NCBI GenBank assembly: GCA_947247005.1
Contig: OX365944.1
Location: 22,047,501 to 22,111,500 of the forward strand
DNA length: 64,000 bases
DNA from: Spisula solida
Lineage: Eukaryota > Mollusca > Bivalvia > Venerida > Mactridae
Direction of reading: 5' to 3'
The notes below the pieces were generated by a model. The model worked only from the letters and a program-made list of their open reading frames with translations, was not told the origin of the DNA and searched no databases. A program made the translations under genes and the position numbers. Every line of letters begins with the position of its first letter. Positions within the stretch are counted from its first letter, which is position 1. Positions 49,388 to 61,835 of the stretch are shown here, piece by piece.

Positions 49388-50182
49388 GCAAACGATTAAG
49401 TTTTCTTAGCAACAAGGAGTGCAGTGTATGCAGAAGATTGACAGAGTTGGTGTTTGATGATGATCATTGTTTGAAATAACTTGACAAAACGTCATGATAA
49501 AATGTAGAGCAAAACGCTACTGGGTTTAATTTGTGTCAAATCTTAGTAAAATAAAGTTGATCCTACAGTTATCCTACGATAAGACGAATTCGTCAATTTA
49601 TTGATAGCCGAGGTGTAAAACACAAAAAAGCACGAAGTGGTATGAGGCTTATGACCGTTATATGACCGACATAATTATGAGACACGTGTCTTGTATTTTA
49701 ATTTTCAGAAAAACGGCGATATTTTTCAGAAAATGTTCGAAACCATGGCCCTGAATGATGATAAGACATGTTTTCTTGGAAGTCTATGCCACACATTTTG
49801 GTCTCAAGAAAATGTGGTCGACAAAGTTCTCGCTGGGTGGGATCAAAACCCTCTTCAGATTCAGGTCCTTTCTGTCTCGCGGCCTAATTAGTTCTATAAT
49901 TGAACATATTGTTATTACTAATCTCATCACAGTAAATAAAATGTGTGTCAGCCACAGACATAATTTATTTTAAAACTTTTTACCTCACGCTGATAAGCCT
50001 GGTTTCACTAGAGGACGGCCCCGATATGTAGGCCTACACTTTATTATTATTATTATAACAATTAAAATTAACTTATACTACATGTATATCTCTAGAATGT
50101 TCGAGTTAGAGTAGTAGATTATGTTCTGAAATAAACTAACTGATTGGTATTGCACAAACGTAATATAAATATCAAAACAAAA

Positions 50183-50430
50183 CCTTCTCGATAGCCTAGT
50201 GTTTGAGCGTTCGCTTTGAGTGCGAGAGGTCTCGGGTTCGATCCCTGGCCGCGTTATACCAAAGACGAGATAAAAATGGTACCAGAATTTCCCTTGCTAG
50301 ACGCTCAGCATAAAAGGGAAACTGGTTTCTCTTCTCCCATACCCTCGTTGCGATGGATAACATCAGGAATGAGGTGTCGAGAGGGATTAATATAAGTTGG
50401 AAAAACTTGTTTCACAATTGACCTTAAAAT
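50183..50430 (+). mobile_element. tRNA-derived SINE
   Basis: The head carries pol III promoter boxes: box A-like GATAGCCTAGTGTTTGAGCG near 50190 and box B GGTTCGATCCC near 50230. The body (CCCTTGCTAGACGCTCAGC, GATGGATAACATCAGGAAT) is shared with the copy at 57104-57320. Transcription would be by RNA polymerase III and mobilisation by a partner LINE. Cloverleaf pairing is poor, so it is not a functional tRNA gene. Confidence 0.8.
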
Positions 50431-52204
50431 AAATTAGTATAAACTAACAACAATATTCGACAAAAGTTTAGCTCGTATTTAGTTCAGATTTAGCTCATGT
50501 TTAGCTCAGATTGAGAATTTCTACTAAACAGTATCTAAACTTCGAGCGATCTATCGAGTGCGATATCGGGGCGAGGTCCAACCATTTGTTGTACACGAGT
50601 TTATCCAATTACGTATTTTATTTAATTGCCTATTTAAATGAAATCTACAGTAATATGGTATATAAGACCATTAACCAAGAAAAAATAGTGTAATAGTGAT
50701 AAACGTTCTATTTTGAATGTAAGTATGTTTAAGCATGTAAACTATATTGTATTATATTTCCCTCCAATACATACATCTTTCAATGTTTAATTACTCATCA
50801 GATGTTTTATAACAAAATACTTTTAATCATTGTAACTGACAAACACCTAAAAGCATGCAAACATCTTTGAAACCATTTACTTACAAGTCCTGTAGATATT
50901 CGGTCCAGTTCGGCAGAAGATAAACTGCATTATAAGAAGGTATTTACCGACCAACGCGGAGCTCTCCTTCTTATACAGTTAAAGGCATTTCGTTTTAAGA
51001 AATATTTTTAAATTATGATCGTAGTTTTGTAATGAATGTAAAGTTATTTAACGATCCTTCTAATATGGGCCGCCCAAATGTGAAAGGTCCCTGTTTAATT
51101 TGAAATATAATCAATGAGTTAGCATAAAAACGTAAATTGTTAAAGTAATGAAATAAATTAATGACCTTGTTTTAGAGCAGTACATCAAAACGTCTTTTGT
51201 ATTTCGTTACTTAGACCCTTATGTTTGTTGTCATTTTCATATAAAAAAATGTAAAACTAAAATTGCATCAAATGTTTTGATGGCAATGTATTATTATTTT
51301 ATGAGCTTAGCAATGATAAGTTAAAAAAAAGTTATGTTGCCAAATTTCGAAGGCTGCTTTCAGCAGTTCTGCCGTTCAACCACCCTTTGACATTTTAACT
51401 TCCCCTGGTCATAGGGCTACCTGCGTTGGAGTCTCCCCGGGGAGACTATTTCTCTCCTGGGGGTTGTACAGCCAACTACGATCTGCAGCGCCCAGGGCTA
51501 TCGAACTTGTTCAGACTCAGCCCTCACAGGTACCAATTCACACATTGGTCAAGTGGAGCAAGTGGGTTATTCTTGCTCAGAGAAATTGAGCAGTGGTCTA
51601 GACGGGGGTTGCCCCCGGGACCTCTCGCGCCCTACCTCTAGGCTACCGCGCCCTACAAGTAAGTATACATGTAGTACGTGTGTTGTGTTGTTGTGTTGCT
51701 CTATGAATCTGACTCTGTGACCCTCTTCCAAGATATCTATAAATACCAAGAAGACAATGAAGTTCGGTTCTTGTAACTTTAATTATTACGAGATCAAATA
51801 TAATGACAATAACAATTTATTTTTGTTCTCATTCACCACTTTCCCACAGGTAACTGCATAATTGAAAAACAAATAAGAACAACTTACTGCAGCAGAATGT
51901 TTTTAAATTCTTAGACCATGGTTCAGTTACTTTTGCAAATAAATTGGATGTTTCTTGAAGACTAACAGTGATGTTGATTGCTTTAAATTGGACTGTCATT
52001 GACCAGTCCCCCACCAACAGTGTGGTAACTATAATATTTTCCCTCCCCCTGCGGACTTTTTGCTCGCCAAAGTCTGGGCTACAAAAAAAATGAAAAAACT
52101 CTGGCCTTATGATTAAGACAATTGTTCTATATACTTGAATTTTGTACCAAAATGTATCGCTTTTTAATGTTTACATGCTTTTTACGTCAAAAAACATTTG
52201 TAAG
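50431..52204. other. No gene recognised
   Basis: AT-rich except for the GC-rich SINE-like block at 51400-51660. Confidence 0.5.
51600..51655 (-). mobile_element. Possible tRNA-derived SINE head
   Basis: The minus strand has GGTAGCCTAGAGGTAGGGCG, a good box A, followed by GCGAGAGGTCCCGGGGGCAA, a poor box B. The GC-rich sequence down to about 51410, including CTCCCCGGGGAG, is distinct from the AT-rich surroundings and is likely the body. Confidence 0.4.
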
Positions 52205-52280
52205 ATATTAAACACTATAAGATTTTATTTTAAGAAAATTCGAAGATTTCTACTAAGATGCTTTGTGAATACCACCCTAG
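52205..52280. mobile_element. MITE family A fragment (one end)
   Basis: Contains AAGATGCTTTGTGAATACCA followed by CCCTAG. Read on the minus strand this matches the terminal 25 bases and the next ~40 bases (AAAATTCTTAAAAT-type) of family A. Only this end is present. Confidence 0.7.
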
Positions 52281-53008
52281 ATTCCGACCTGAGCCACACA
52301 TCCAACCCGATCGCCGTCCGACCGATAACTTGTTTCTTCCGTAACATTTGCTTATTTTACGTTCCTCCACATGTCACTAATGATTGTTTGAGGATAGCCT
52401 AGTCGGACCGGAAGCCATGCGGCCATCAGCCGGTCATACGGGTATTGTAGAGATTCGGGCGGTGGCCAGCGAAATTTTAAGTCTCTTGTATCCGTATTAA
52501 GACAATGTGGATATTGTGATTGGGGTTTGCGCCGTTTTTCAAACAGCCATATACGTCGGGACTATTCACTTAATTAAATAATAATGAATATGTATCTGTG
52601 TTTTATCGTCGAATAAAGCACATTCATGAGTTCGGATACGTATACTATTCGAAAAAGTGAATATGCTTTACATGTTAAAGATAAACACAGATACATGTTT
52701 AATATTTCGATTCTAATTAGCCAATATTCCGCATTTGACAACACATCAATACATTATCCGCGACACTAAAAATAGACTAAAATAATGTCTTCCTCCTTGC
52801 ATTTTGAAGTTTTTCAGCCGTAGCAGTGTTTTATTGGTAATTCGTGCACACAGTGGTTTCCTCTATGTGTATATAACTGAAACTGCTGGTTGTGTAAGAA
52901 TTAGCATTAATTATCAGCACTTAGCGCTATCTTGCTATCCGCAAGCAGCTGACAAACATCGATGATAGTTTAAGCGCAATAGTTTATTACAGTTTCATCC
53001 ATATATAT

Positions 53009-53043
53009 ACGAGGGGTGATCCAGAATTACATGACAATACATA
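53009..53043 (+). mobile_element. Possible mariner-type terminus
   Basis: TATACGAGGGGTGATCCAGA has the ACGAGGG start shared by the other mariner-like ends in this window. No partner was found. Confidence 0.35.
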
Positions 53044-53185
53044 TAAAACATTGTATCACAAATAAAACATGCATAAAAAGGGCCATTCTATATAACATTA
53101 TAAGAGAGTCAACAATATTTACAATCACTCAAATACACACACAGTGTGGAGGAGAATGACAGTAGCAAATGGTGCGGAAGAAACC

Positions 53186-53256
53186 AGTAAAACACGTGAT
53201 CGAACCTAGGACGTCCATGCTGAAGTATCGTGTTCTTCATCAGCCGGGCAGTCCCA
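53186..53256 (-). mobile_element. tRNA-derived SINE head
   Basis: The minus strand reads ACTGCCCGGCTGATGAAGAA (box A region) and CCTAGGTTCGATCACG (box B). The body probably continues toward 53110. Single copy in the window. CTGATGA also occurs in hammerhead ribozymes, but the matching GAAA core is missing. Confidence 0.5.
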
Positions 53257-56200
53257 ATATGAACGTATATTCTAAGGTTGTGTGATCGTAATATAAGTAT
53301 CTTCAAACGTTGTAGCTTTAACATTCTATTACTTATAGTATACCAATCAAAAATGAGATGAAAACCTTAGTTTTGTAGACAACAGGATTTTGATTGATCC
53401 CCCCGCCCTCAAACTTCGCAATGTTCAAATTATTCAGTACAAATGCTCTGGTTTTATCAATGGAAAACGAAAGTAGTCAATCAAAATGTAAGTCGAGATA
53501 CATGTGTGCTGTTTATATAAGTCCTACGTACGTAAATCTAAGTGAAACTTAAAACTTGTATATGCATTTGAGCCTATCTATATTTATTTTTGCCGACAAT
53601 TGATATTCAAAAGGCTTTTCTCAAATCACACATTCGTACGAATAATATGTAAGTCAATATTTCCGAATATTTGATAATGGTGATCACATTTCATGTTATT
53701 TTAGTTAATGTACTTGATTCCTTAAATATAACAGTTCTATATTAATTACCTTTTAATTGTCAATTAAATTTATTCTGTGACCCATAAAAGTGACAAAATC
53801 GTTGAGAAAGTGACACCTTGGTCCAAGCACCGTGAAATTGTTCAATATTGACTTTAACTAATCGCCGCACATGCTTAACATGCGTCAAGTTTAAAGATAC
53901 ATATCTGAAGTTTAAGTTTAAAACTCTCAATTAAATATAGACTTGATTTGTCGTGATTTAAAGTGGCTGACAGCAATTTATTTATTAAAAAGGCACAATA
54001 ATCGTATCGCTTAGTCTATATTTGCCCATGCATTCCACAGTACTCCATGTTCAATACGCGTCAACGGGTCGCTAGGAAACGCGCCCGCCATATACTGGGT
54101 CAGCACGGCCATTATGCCTGAACCAAAATGGTGGGCTATTGAGCTTCGATATCAATAGCCACGTCCATGTATAACAGTCTGAATAGCTATTGACAAATTG
54201 AAATACCTGGCGTATGCGATAAAGAACGTTAACTCCGTGTACAGTTTATATGTATTGGATTAATGTATATAGCTTAAACTAGTGACAAATGAAGTCCGCC
54301 ATTCAAGCGACGATTATTGAACTGAATGGTGAAAAATAATTGATTCTAAACTTAAACAATGGAATGAAACATTAAAGATAAATATGTGACTTTAAGGAAA
54401 TAAAAACGGAGTTTAATATTATAGCTATTTACTTGTGACAATTATATTTACTTTATAATGGTGTCGATTTATTGATTTTTGCATTCATTCTTGATCTAAC
54501 TTGCAGCTTACACAGATCGCGAGTTGTGAACGAGTTTACAATATTTAACATTGAAAAATTTATCACAGGACTTAAGTATGTAGTGAGGAAATTTTAATAA
54601 TACCGCTGTTTCATAGAAGGTAAGCGTTGATTTACAATTATATATGAGCGTTATAAAATTGTCGTATAATGTATATTTAGTTGTTTGAACTATTAAAAAT
54701 ATATGGGACGTTATATGACCGAGTAGATTTCCTATGTATGAGGTAATACAGTATTAATTTCACCAGTGTGGGTCGTAAATATGACTCAATATTGAAAATA
54801 TTAAAAATAGTAACCCACGTCTTCAAAAAACAATTGTGGGGCACAAATGTAATTTTGACACATAAGTCTAAATATCTTAAACGCCGTGTACCTAAGTGGC
54901 GAGTTAGAGCCCCGGTTTGGACGAGCCGACTTAGCGACTAACTTCCATAAACTCTGGTAATGATATCCGGCGAATATGACAAGAATAATGCGTTCAAACA
55001 AAATCAAAATTTATATTAAGTTATTAACAAATATCTAAATACTAGTGTTTAGATCTTTGATATTAAGAACATGAAACTAAGAAATATTACTACAAACTAG
55101 TATAATATTGCATGTAATAATTCTCTTAAATGTATTGCTTAGTTACTTGATATTAGGAGTCTTAATTTATTATAGGTATGTGAAACATAAAAGTGTAAAG
55201 TCATCATATAAACCACAACAACGCTAAATGTAGAAGATTTAGAAAACTTAAATCCGGGTTCCATTGTCACACGGATGTTGAAGCGTTCATTTTGTGAGTG
55301 TAGTTGCTGAAACAGAATCTGTTATTATCTTTTATTCCTCCATTTCTGAACAGCATAAAATATATCATACATATTTTTGTATTCGAGTACATGTACATAA
55401 ATGATACATACATACGATATTAAATGTCAAAAAACATTAAGCTTTGACTTCTGTAAAGTTATTAATATTCTTAGATTAATTAATTTCTGTTCACTTCGCG
55501 GATGAACAAGATACCTTAATCAAATCCCATCGAATAATTGACATCAAAAATATGTAACTTGGTATTTTTGTGAATATTTTAAATCCAACAATAGAAGAAA
55601 CCACCAAACTGCCATTTTACTAAAATCCGCGAAATTTCAGAAATCCGCGAAAAGTAATGATTTCGTAGTACATTCTTTCAGTCAAAGACCAGAGGATCCA
55701 CCAAGTACATATACAAGAGCATTAATACTTTAATAATAGAGCGTTAAATGAAATTAATAGTATGAATGATTTGTACGCATGTCGGATCCTTTTATCAAAG
55801 ATCTGTTCAATACTGGAATAACCTTTCTTAAGACGCTGCTGAACAATTTTTGCTGAATACTAGTTAGAAGTTTTCACCAACATATTATTAAATTAGAAGC
55901 CCTCATATACAATGTTGATACTTTTTTAGAAAATGGGAAAGCTAAGAATTAAATACGTCGCACTTTTTATTTATCACACCAACGTCTTTTAGCATAGATG
56001 ACAACTTTTGACGTTACGTTATACATACATTATGTAATGAAGAGAAAAGAAGAGTAAAGTTCAGATCGGATGGGCAATGAAGGCGCATGCCAAAATGGAG
56101 AACATTCTCAAGTGCTTTGGTGTAGTGTCTTTTTTCAATACAAATAATCATACATCTTTGAAAACATATGCGTATGTGAGATACGTATCTACGACAATGT

Positions 56201-57046
56201 ATTTTTTATAACTATATAATTCTATGATAAATTATATTATAATAATAATAAAGACTTTATTTATAAAGGGAACATACTTAACATAATTGTCAATCTGCCG
56301 TAAGGCCCTCAACAGTATATTTATTCTGATTTTCCATGACTCTAAAATTCCTTGCATATTCAACCGCAATAAAACAACAATTTATATTATTGTCGATGCC
56401 TTTAAACATGGAAAGCTTACACGGTGCTATTCGTACTTATAATAAATAACCTCCTTATATATATAGTAAATTAGTTTTCTAAATTTTTGTCCATGGCTTT
56501 GTTGCTACTGAATTTATGTTCGTTTCAAATCTACCGAAATTATTATCATACTTTTGAACTCCTAGTAAAAAGCCGTTTGTTTGGTTTAATATAATAATCA
56601 ACCTTTCGATGAGTATATTTATTACAAGAAATTGATAACTCCCTACTCGAGTATGGATAATATTTGCTCATTTAATCATGGGTGGTTATCTTAAATGCAG
56701 AATTTCAGTTTGTTTTCCTATCTCAATCATGTAGCAAGATCGCTTTTCTTCAACATTTCTCCCACATTAGTAACATGATGAATTGTATTATCGTATATCT
56801 CCGGATTTTAGGATTTTATTTTGACATTTTATGTAAGAATTAATATGATCTCGTATACTCGACGAACTGGTGAGCTTACTCTAACGAGTCAAGGATATGG
56901 ACAAGTAGATTGCTTGAGAACGTCAACTTTTTAAAAAAAAATCACAAGTCGGCAGAAGATGGCTACCGCTCGAACAAGAATGCGCTTAACGTGACTATAA
57001 ATTTCTAATTTTCTGTCAGACTGAATGTCCAAACAACTGACTAGTC
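53257..57046. other. No gene recognised
   Basis: Mostly AT-rich. A small GC- and CpG-richer patch at 54050-54180 contains CGCGTCAACGGGTCGC and CCAAAATGGTGGGC and could be regulatory, but has no attached gene. A LINE-type tail lies at 56236-56300. Confidence 0.45.
56236..56300 (-). mobile_element. 3' tail of a LINE or SINE
   Basis: The minus strand reads GGCCTTACGGCAGATTGACA ... CCCTTTATAAATAAAGTC followed by TTATTATTATTA, the same tail design as 39066-39130. Confidence 0.45.
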
Positions 57047-57103
57047 CAGGAGTGGTGTTCACAAAGCATCTGAAGGAAAAACTTTCTTAAAATCATAAAA
57101 TTT
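57047..57103. mobile_element. MITE family A fragment, cut by a SINE
   Basis: Starts GGAGTGGTGTTCACAAAGCA and continues with the family A sub-terminal TTCTTAAAATCATAAAATTT. It then switches abruptly into tRNA-derived SINE sequence at about 57104, so a SINE probably inserted into it or replaced the remainder. Confidence 0.65.
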
Positions 57104-57320
57104 CCGGTTGAGGGTCCGCTTCGAGTGCGGGAGGTCTCGGTGCGATCCCCGACCGCATCATACAAACGACGAAATAAAAATTGCACCAGTAATTCCCTTG
57201 CTAGACGCTCAGCAAAAAAAGGAAAGCTGGCTTCTCTTCTCTCATATCCTCATGGCGATGGATGACATCAGGAATTATGTGTCGGGAGGTGTTTCAAATT
57301 TCAATACTATTCTATTCCAA
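57104..57320 (+). mobile_element. tRNA-derived SINE, 5'-truncated copy
   Basis: Matches the SINE at 50183-50430 in the same orientation: a box-B-like GGTGCGATCCCC (degenerate), then the body TTCCCTTGCTAGACGCTCAG, CTTCTCTTCTC, CATGGCGATGGATGACATCAGGAAT. It lacks the box A region of the other copy and begins directly at the junction with a MITE fragment, as expected for incomplete reverse transcription. It is non-coding. Confidence 0.75.
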
Positions 57321-57867
57321 TTAATTAAATCATTGTACCGTACAACTTAATTTATTAAATCATTGTACCGTGCAACTTTGTATTACATGGTTTTTGGGAT
57401 TTGGCTGGTACTGTTGTATAATAGCATTGTTGTAACGCCATTTGAATGTGTGGTGTTTCTAAAACCAATGAATAACTGAGTACAAATTATCATTAATTAT
57501 TAGTTCAAATTATGTTGACAAACGAAGCATAACAAAATGCAGCAGATTTAAATCGTTATTAATTCAGAATAATAATGTGAGAATTAAATTTTAGGAGAAA
57601 TCAAGTTTGAGGTTGAACACCAACAAATGCTGACAACAGTATTTCAGTCTAACATGTTTGTAGACAACCCAGTCATATTATCCTGATAACAATCTAACCA
57701 ACAGGGACCTGGCCACGTGATCATACCCTAATCTCAACTTGAGCTAAATCTCATCTCAATATTGTCTTTGAGAGATCATTGTCATTGGAGGCTGAACTCG
57801 AAGTTATGCATCATAAAACAGAAACATGATCCATGAGCTTGAAAATCAGATCTATTTAAATTTCCGA

Positions 57868-58079
57868 CTCTGATTTGAGCAGAATCTCAATTTGAGTTGA
57901 GATTTCTACTTGAGATGTTTGTGGAGATCGGAGCCTGGAACTAACTACGCTGAACATAAAGCAAGGAATATATATCAGAACCACTGTATCGACTGCGGTA
58001 GGTCGCGGCCTGGCCCGATCTCCCGAAGTATCTCAAGCAGAAATCTCAACTCAAATTGAGATTTCGCTTAAATTGAGAG
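57868..58079. mobile_element. Inverted-repeat element rich in CTCAA/TTGAG
   Basis: Arms 57868-57935 and 58012-58079 pair over about 68 bp (TCTCAATTTGAGTTGAGATT in the left arm and its complement in the right; GGAGATCGG / CCGATCTCC at the inner ends). Similar ATCTCAACTTGAG words at 57735 and ACTCAAATTGAGATG at 58233 suggest a larger, more decayed structure over 57720-58265. Confidence 0.75.
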
Positions 58080-58265
58080 TCTGAATTATAAATAATTATG
58101 AAGCTCAAGCTCTCTAAATTGTACTATAATAAACTCAGAATAATGTTTCTATTTTGTTATACCAATTTTTATGAATTTATATAACAATTTCGCATGGAAG
58201 CTATCTCAAACGATAGGTTGCAAATTGTGAGTTGACATTGAACTCAAATTGAGATGTTTCGAATT

Positions 58266-58296
58266 TCCAAGTGAAGCGGACGCTCTACCACTACAC
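58266..58296 (-). mobile_element. Possible tRNA-derived SINE 5' end
   Basis: The minus strand reads TGTAGTGGTAGAGCGTCCGC, a strong box A, and then runs into the palindrome-rich block at 57720-58265. No box B is evident, so this is a fragment. Confidence 0.4.
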
Positions 58297-58481
58297 TTTA
58301 GATTCAGATACTTTTTAAAAAGCTAGAAATGCATCAGAATAATTATATATGAGCACCATTATGGTGAGCAGATCAGTAGGAAGTTTGCTTAGACAAAGAA
58401 AATATGTTACATGTAGGACCTAAGTCTATGATCTTATGAACCCTGAACAATATGCAATAACTATACATGGCCGTATCCATG

Positions 58482-58702
58482 TACTGTAAAATCATTATTT
58501 TTCGAGAGAGTTTAATTTTCGTTGATTTCGTTGTTTCACTCGACCACGAAATCTAATCCCCATGATTAATTGACCTCTCATATATCGAACATGTGTTTAT
58601 CCTTTCATGTTTTGTAATCCACGAATTTATGACCCCACGAAAATGCATTTTTATTAAAATCAACGAAATTTAATACCCACGAAAATATGTGACTTTACAG
58701 TA
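58482..58702. mobile_element. MITE, family C copy 2
   Basis: A 221-bp element with ends TACTGTAAAATCATTATTTT and (other strand) TACTGTAAAGTCACATATTT. The interior carries repeated CCACGAAAT / CCACGAATT phrases (CACGAAATCTAATCCCCATG, AATCCACGAATTTATGACCC). It is homologous to 49040-49252. Confidence 0.8.
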
Positions 58703-59364
58703 TATTGTATATTGATGTAGCCTCTTAATGAGTTACCTGCTGAAAAAAATGACTGATTATTATTGTTACCGTAGGATATATTACATCGAACCGGTGGATC
58801 TGTAAGGTGGTCTTCTAGGGTTCTACCCCCTGTATCATCCGGGCGGCTTTTAACATAAAGGGTTTTGTTTATTATGTTTCTAATCTCCACTTTAATATAC
58901 ATTTGCACCAAATTTTAACATCTCTTTACCTCTGAAAAATACTCTATATTTCATGAGGATTGTGTTTGCCTCACACAGCTAGCTTTGATCACGATTTTCC
59001 TTTGTGTATTCTACATTTTGTATAATGGCATGGTGCCGTTATCTTTTATTAAACTCTTTTTAACGTTAAACCCTTCAAGCTAAATATGGCGCAGGGGAAA
59101 ATAACGGATCTATTATTGAGTGGAATATCTTTGAGTCTGTTTGAAAATTAAAGATATCGAAGACTACCGCATGGCAACGGAACCATGCGTTGATCCTAGA
59201 TACTTAAATCTAACTGTTTGCTGGAATGAATAATGAAAATAAAATATCAAAGTTAAGACGGCAGTCTGATTTTTAAGTCCTATCCAATTTTGCTGATAAA
59301 CCAATTTGTCGTATGTGTCACTCTGTTTATCGTTTAATAGAATCGCGCATTTCGTTAATTCGCA

Positions 59365-59560
59365 AATTGCTGAATATACTGTAAAACTTGTTTATAACGA
59401 ACATTGATTAAGCGAAGTTCTTCTTTTAGCTTATTCATTATCAGGCAATGCCTTTTATAATTCCCATCTGTATAACGAATTTGAATGCAGCGAATTTCGT
59501 TGTACCAATATAGCGAATAATGCCTTTAACGAACTAAGATTCGTTTCTGCAATTGCTCCG
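59365..59560. repeat. Possible pogo-type repeat fragment
   Basis: Starts ACTGTAAAACTTGTTTATAA followed by CGAAC, then has recurrent AACGAA / TTCGTT / AGCGAA words. This pattern is seen in pogo/Tigger-type MITEs. Only one terminus is visible. Confidence 0.3.
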
Positions 59561-59625
59561 TAATTGTGACCGACCCTGGTTAGATTTGAAGAAGTGACTT
59601 GTATTGTTTATAATATACGTACTAA

Positions 59626-59928
59626 TTGGCTAAGACCGCAAGAGAAAATATGTCAACTCACTGTTGAAAACAACAGTAAGTAAGTATGTTATTCTTTGAC
59701 CAATTTTACCGGGACATCATCGACGCATACGCTGATGCTTATCCGGCAGATAGTTGAGTTGGTTTCGGGCAAAAACTGTGATCTTTTGCACAAACATATT
59801 AAACTGCACCTGGACAGGGATCATTCTGGCTTGAGCGTCGATAATGCCTAGTTACAATGGGCCAACGAATAAAATACTTACTTATTTTTACTTTGAGTCT
59901 ACACATTTTCTCTTGCGGTCTTAGCCAG
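59626..59928. mobile_element. MITE, family B copy 2
   Basis: Terminal inverted repeats TTGGCTAAGACCGCAAGAGA and TCTCTTGCGGTCTTAGCCA, about 24 bp each. It is about 80 bp longer than copy 1, mostly between GGGCAAAAACTGTGATC and the right end. Confidence 0.85.
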
Positions 59929-60149
59929 ACTGCATTCATATAAAACAAAACGCTGGGAAGAATATATTTTTCCCTAATTTTTTGGGGGTTTACCATTTCT
60001 CATTTTCATAAGACATACACACATATATGAAACATACAAATTTTTCAACATAGAGTTTCGGGCAGACAATTTATATTCACCGCTGTATGCTAGTAATTGA
60101 ATTGTGTCTGATACTTTTTAAAGATATATACACAGTCTCAAAACTTTCC

Positions 60150-60175
60150 AGACAACCCTCGTACATGTAAGCCAT
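60150..60175 (-). mobile_element. Solo mariner-type terminus
   Basis: The minus strand reads TACGAGGGTTGTCTGGAAAG followed by TTTTGAGAC, a mariner-like terminal inverted repeat. No partner end was found within a few kilobases, so this is a fragment. Confidence 0.45.
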
Positions 60176-60420
60176 AAACTGTAACTATCAATGTATGGAT
60201 GTTTAGCATTATTCCATTTTTCTCTAATCATTTTATGGGGCGAAGTTGAAGAGTACTCTTAATCGTGTATGACATTTTTATGTCTCCGACCATACTGACC
60301 ACTTGAACAAAATATTTGTTAGGAGTTTATCACTGTTAAAAATGATGCTCGTATTTTTTTCTGGCTTAACTGAATGGTGTGCACGCGTAGATTTTAACTT
60401 GACATTGTAATGACCCATTC

Positions 60421-60489
60421 GTGAAAGCTCGTCAATTTCCGTTTGTCTCCGGTAATGCAATGTATAAAGGCCGAGGTGATCAGAATGCG
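60421..60489 (+). repeat. Conserved dispersed module H, copy 3
   Basis: GTGAAAGCTCGTCAATTTCC, GTTTGTCTCCGG, then GCAATGTATAAAGGCCGAGG and TGATCAGAATG. The same string with small changes occurs at 32160-32234 and in two halves at 7636-8216. On the minus strand it reads SDHLGLYTLHYRRQTEIDEL inside a 125-codon frame (60278-60655). Either a short repeat, a coding remnant, or a promoter-like module (TATAAAGG). Confidence 0.75.
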
Positions 60490-61835
60490 TATTGATCCAG
60501 ACAAACTTATTACAATGAGTAGAAGCATTTGATTTCGAGTCGTGATTTGGTCTGAATTTCTTTTTCAAAATCTGCTTTCTTTGGAAGTCAAATATTTCCT
60601 CTGGCAATGAAGTGTCGTTATAATGTAATCTGTAGAAAATGTCATAAGTATGCAATCCGTCCTTGTTTAAAAAAAACCTTCATACAGTAAATATTAGTTA
60701 TCCCCAACTTTTAATCAAGACAAAATTCTAAATTACTTACATGTATCATTCGTAAATGAGTATTAGCTCAACTGATGCTGTTTCTTGGTAGAGGTTATAC
60801 TCTATCTATGGAAATATAAATCATATTTGAGAATGATCAATATGCTTTAGTACAGGAATTGAAAAGATAAATAATTTGAAACATGATATTGTTTTACATT
60901 AAATAACGAATTCAATGAGAAACTACCATGCATGTTATACATACCGTAACAGCAAACTAGTCATAAGGCTTACCTAGAGGCGCAAGTATAACTCTAGAAC
61001 TCTTGGCTGATTCTATAAATACAATAGGTTTACTAATCACATATTAATAATGAAGGTTCAAGATCTAAATTTTCAAGGCTGTCTTACGTTAACTTCAAAA
61101 CTAAAATATATCATCTAGTTTACTGCTTAATTTCGAAAAAAATATGTTGCATTTGGTATGTATATAAGCATAATGTCGTCTTTTACCAGGTCACAGATAA
61201 GCCCGTCTGGCAGGGACCAAAGTTGTAAAAATAACATTGATTTTTTGTCGCTTAAAATTTCTACATTCAAATCATGTAAGATACAAAATTACAAAAACGG
61301 ACCGCATTCTGTTACATGAATATCAGAGCTTGAATACAGCATAAAATAAAGAACGAGTCGGGTTGGGCTTATCAGCACTTAGACCTAGAAATTTGTAACC
61401 AATTTTTATTCGTTTACAATATTGCAGATGTAACTTTATGCTTCTGAAATTCCATCAGTCCACCTTATTCAATTTCCAAATATTGACGACAAAAATTTAG
61501 TTGACCCTTGTCAATTTATTACATGTATTACATGTTTTTTTCTTTACTTAGACCCTCAAACATTGAGATGGCCGGAGTAGTCCTGGGTAAAACATGATTA
61601 GCGTAACATGCAATCACATTCGTGCGTATCTACATCCATTTGGTTTTGATATTTAGTTTTGAAATATAAGGTGAAGAATATAGTAGATCGCTATTCTAAT
61701 GCCTTACTAAAGGAGTCATTTATGGAGTGTCACTTTACCGTTTACTCTACCTTACTGATTGGAATTTAGTCTTCTAGTTTAGACCATTTTCGAATTTTAT
61801 GTTGGAATTTATATATTTTCCTTTTTTCGTTTCAG
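60490..61835. other. Nothing recognised; probably intron 5' of the LRR exon
   Basis: AT-rich without frames. If the acceptor at 61835/61836 is real, this is intronic DNA ending in a pyrimidine tract. Confidence 0.45.

Noticed and set aside
53225..53245. Hammerhead ribozyme core (CTGATGA on the minus strand)
   Set aside because: The required GAAA core and flanking stems are missing.
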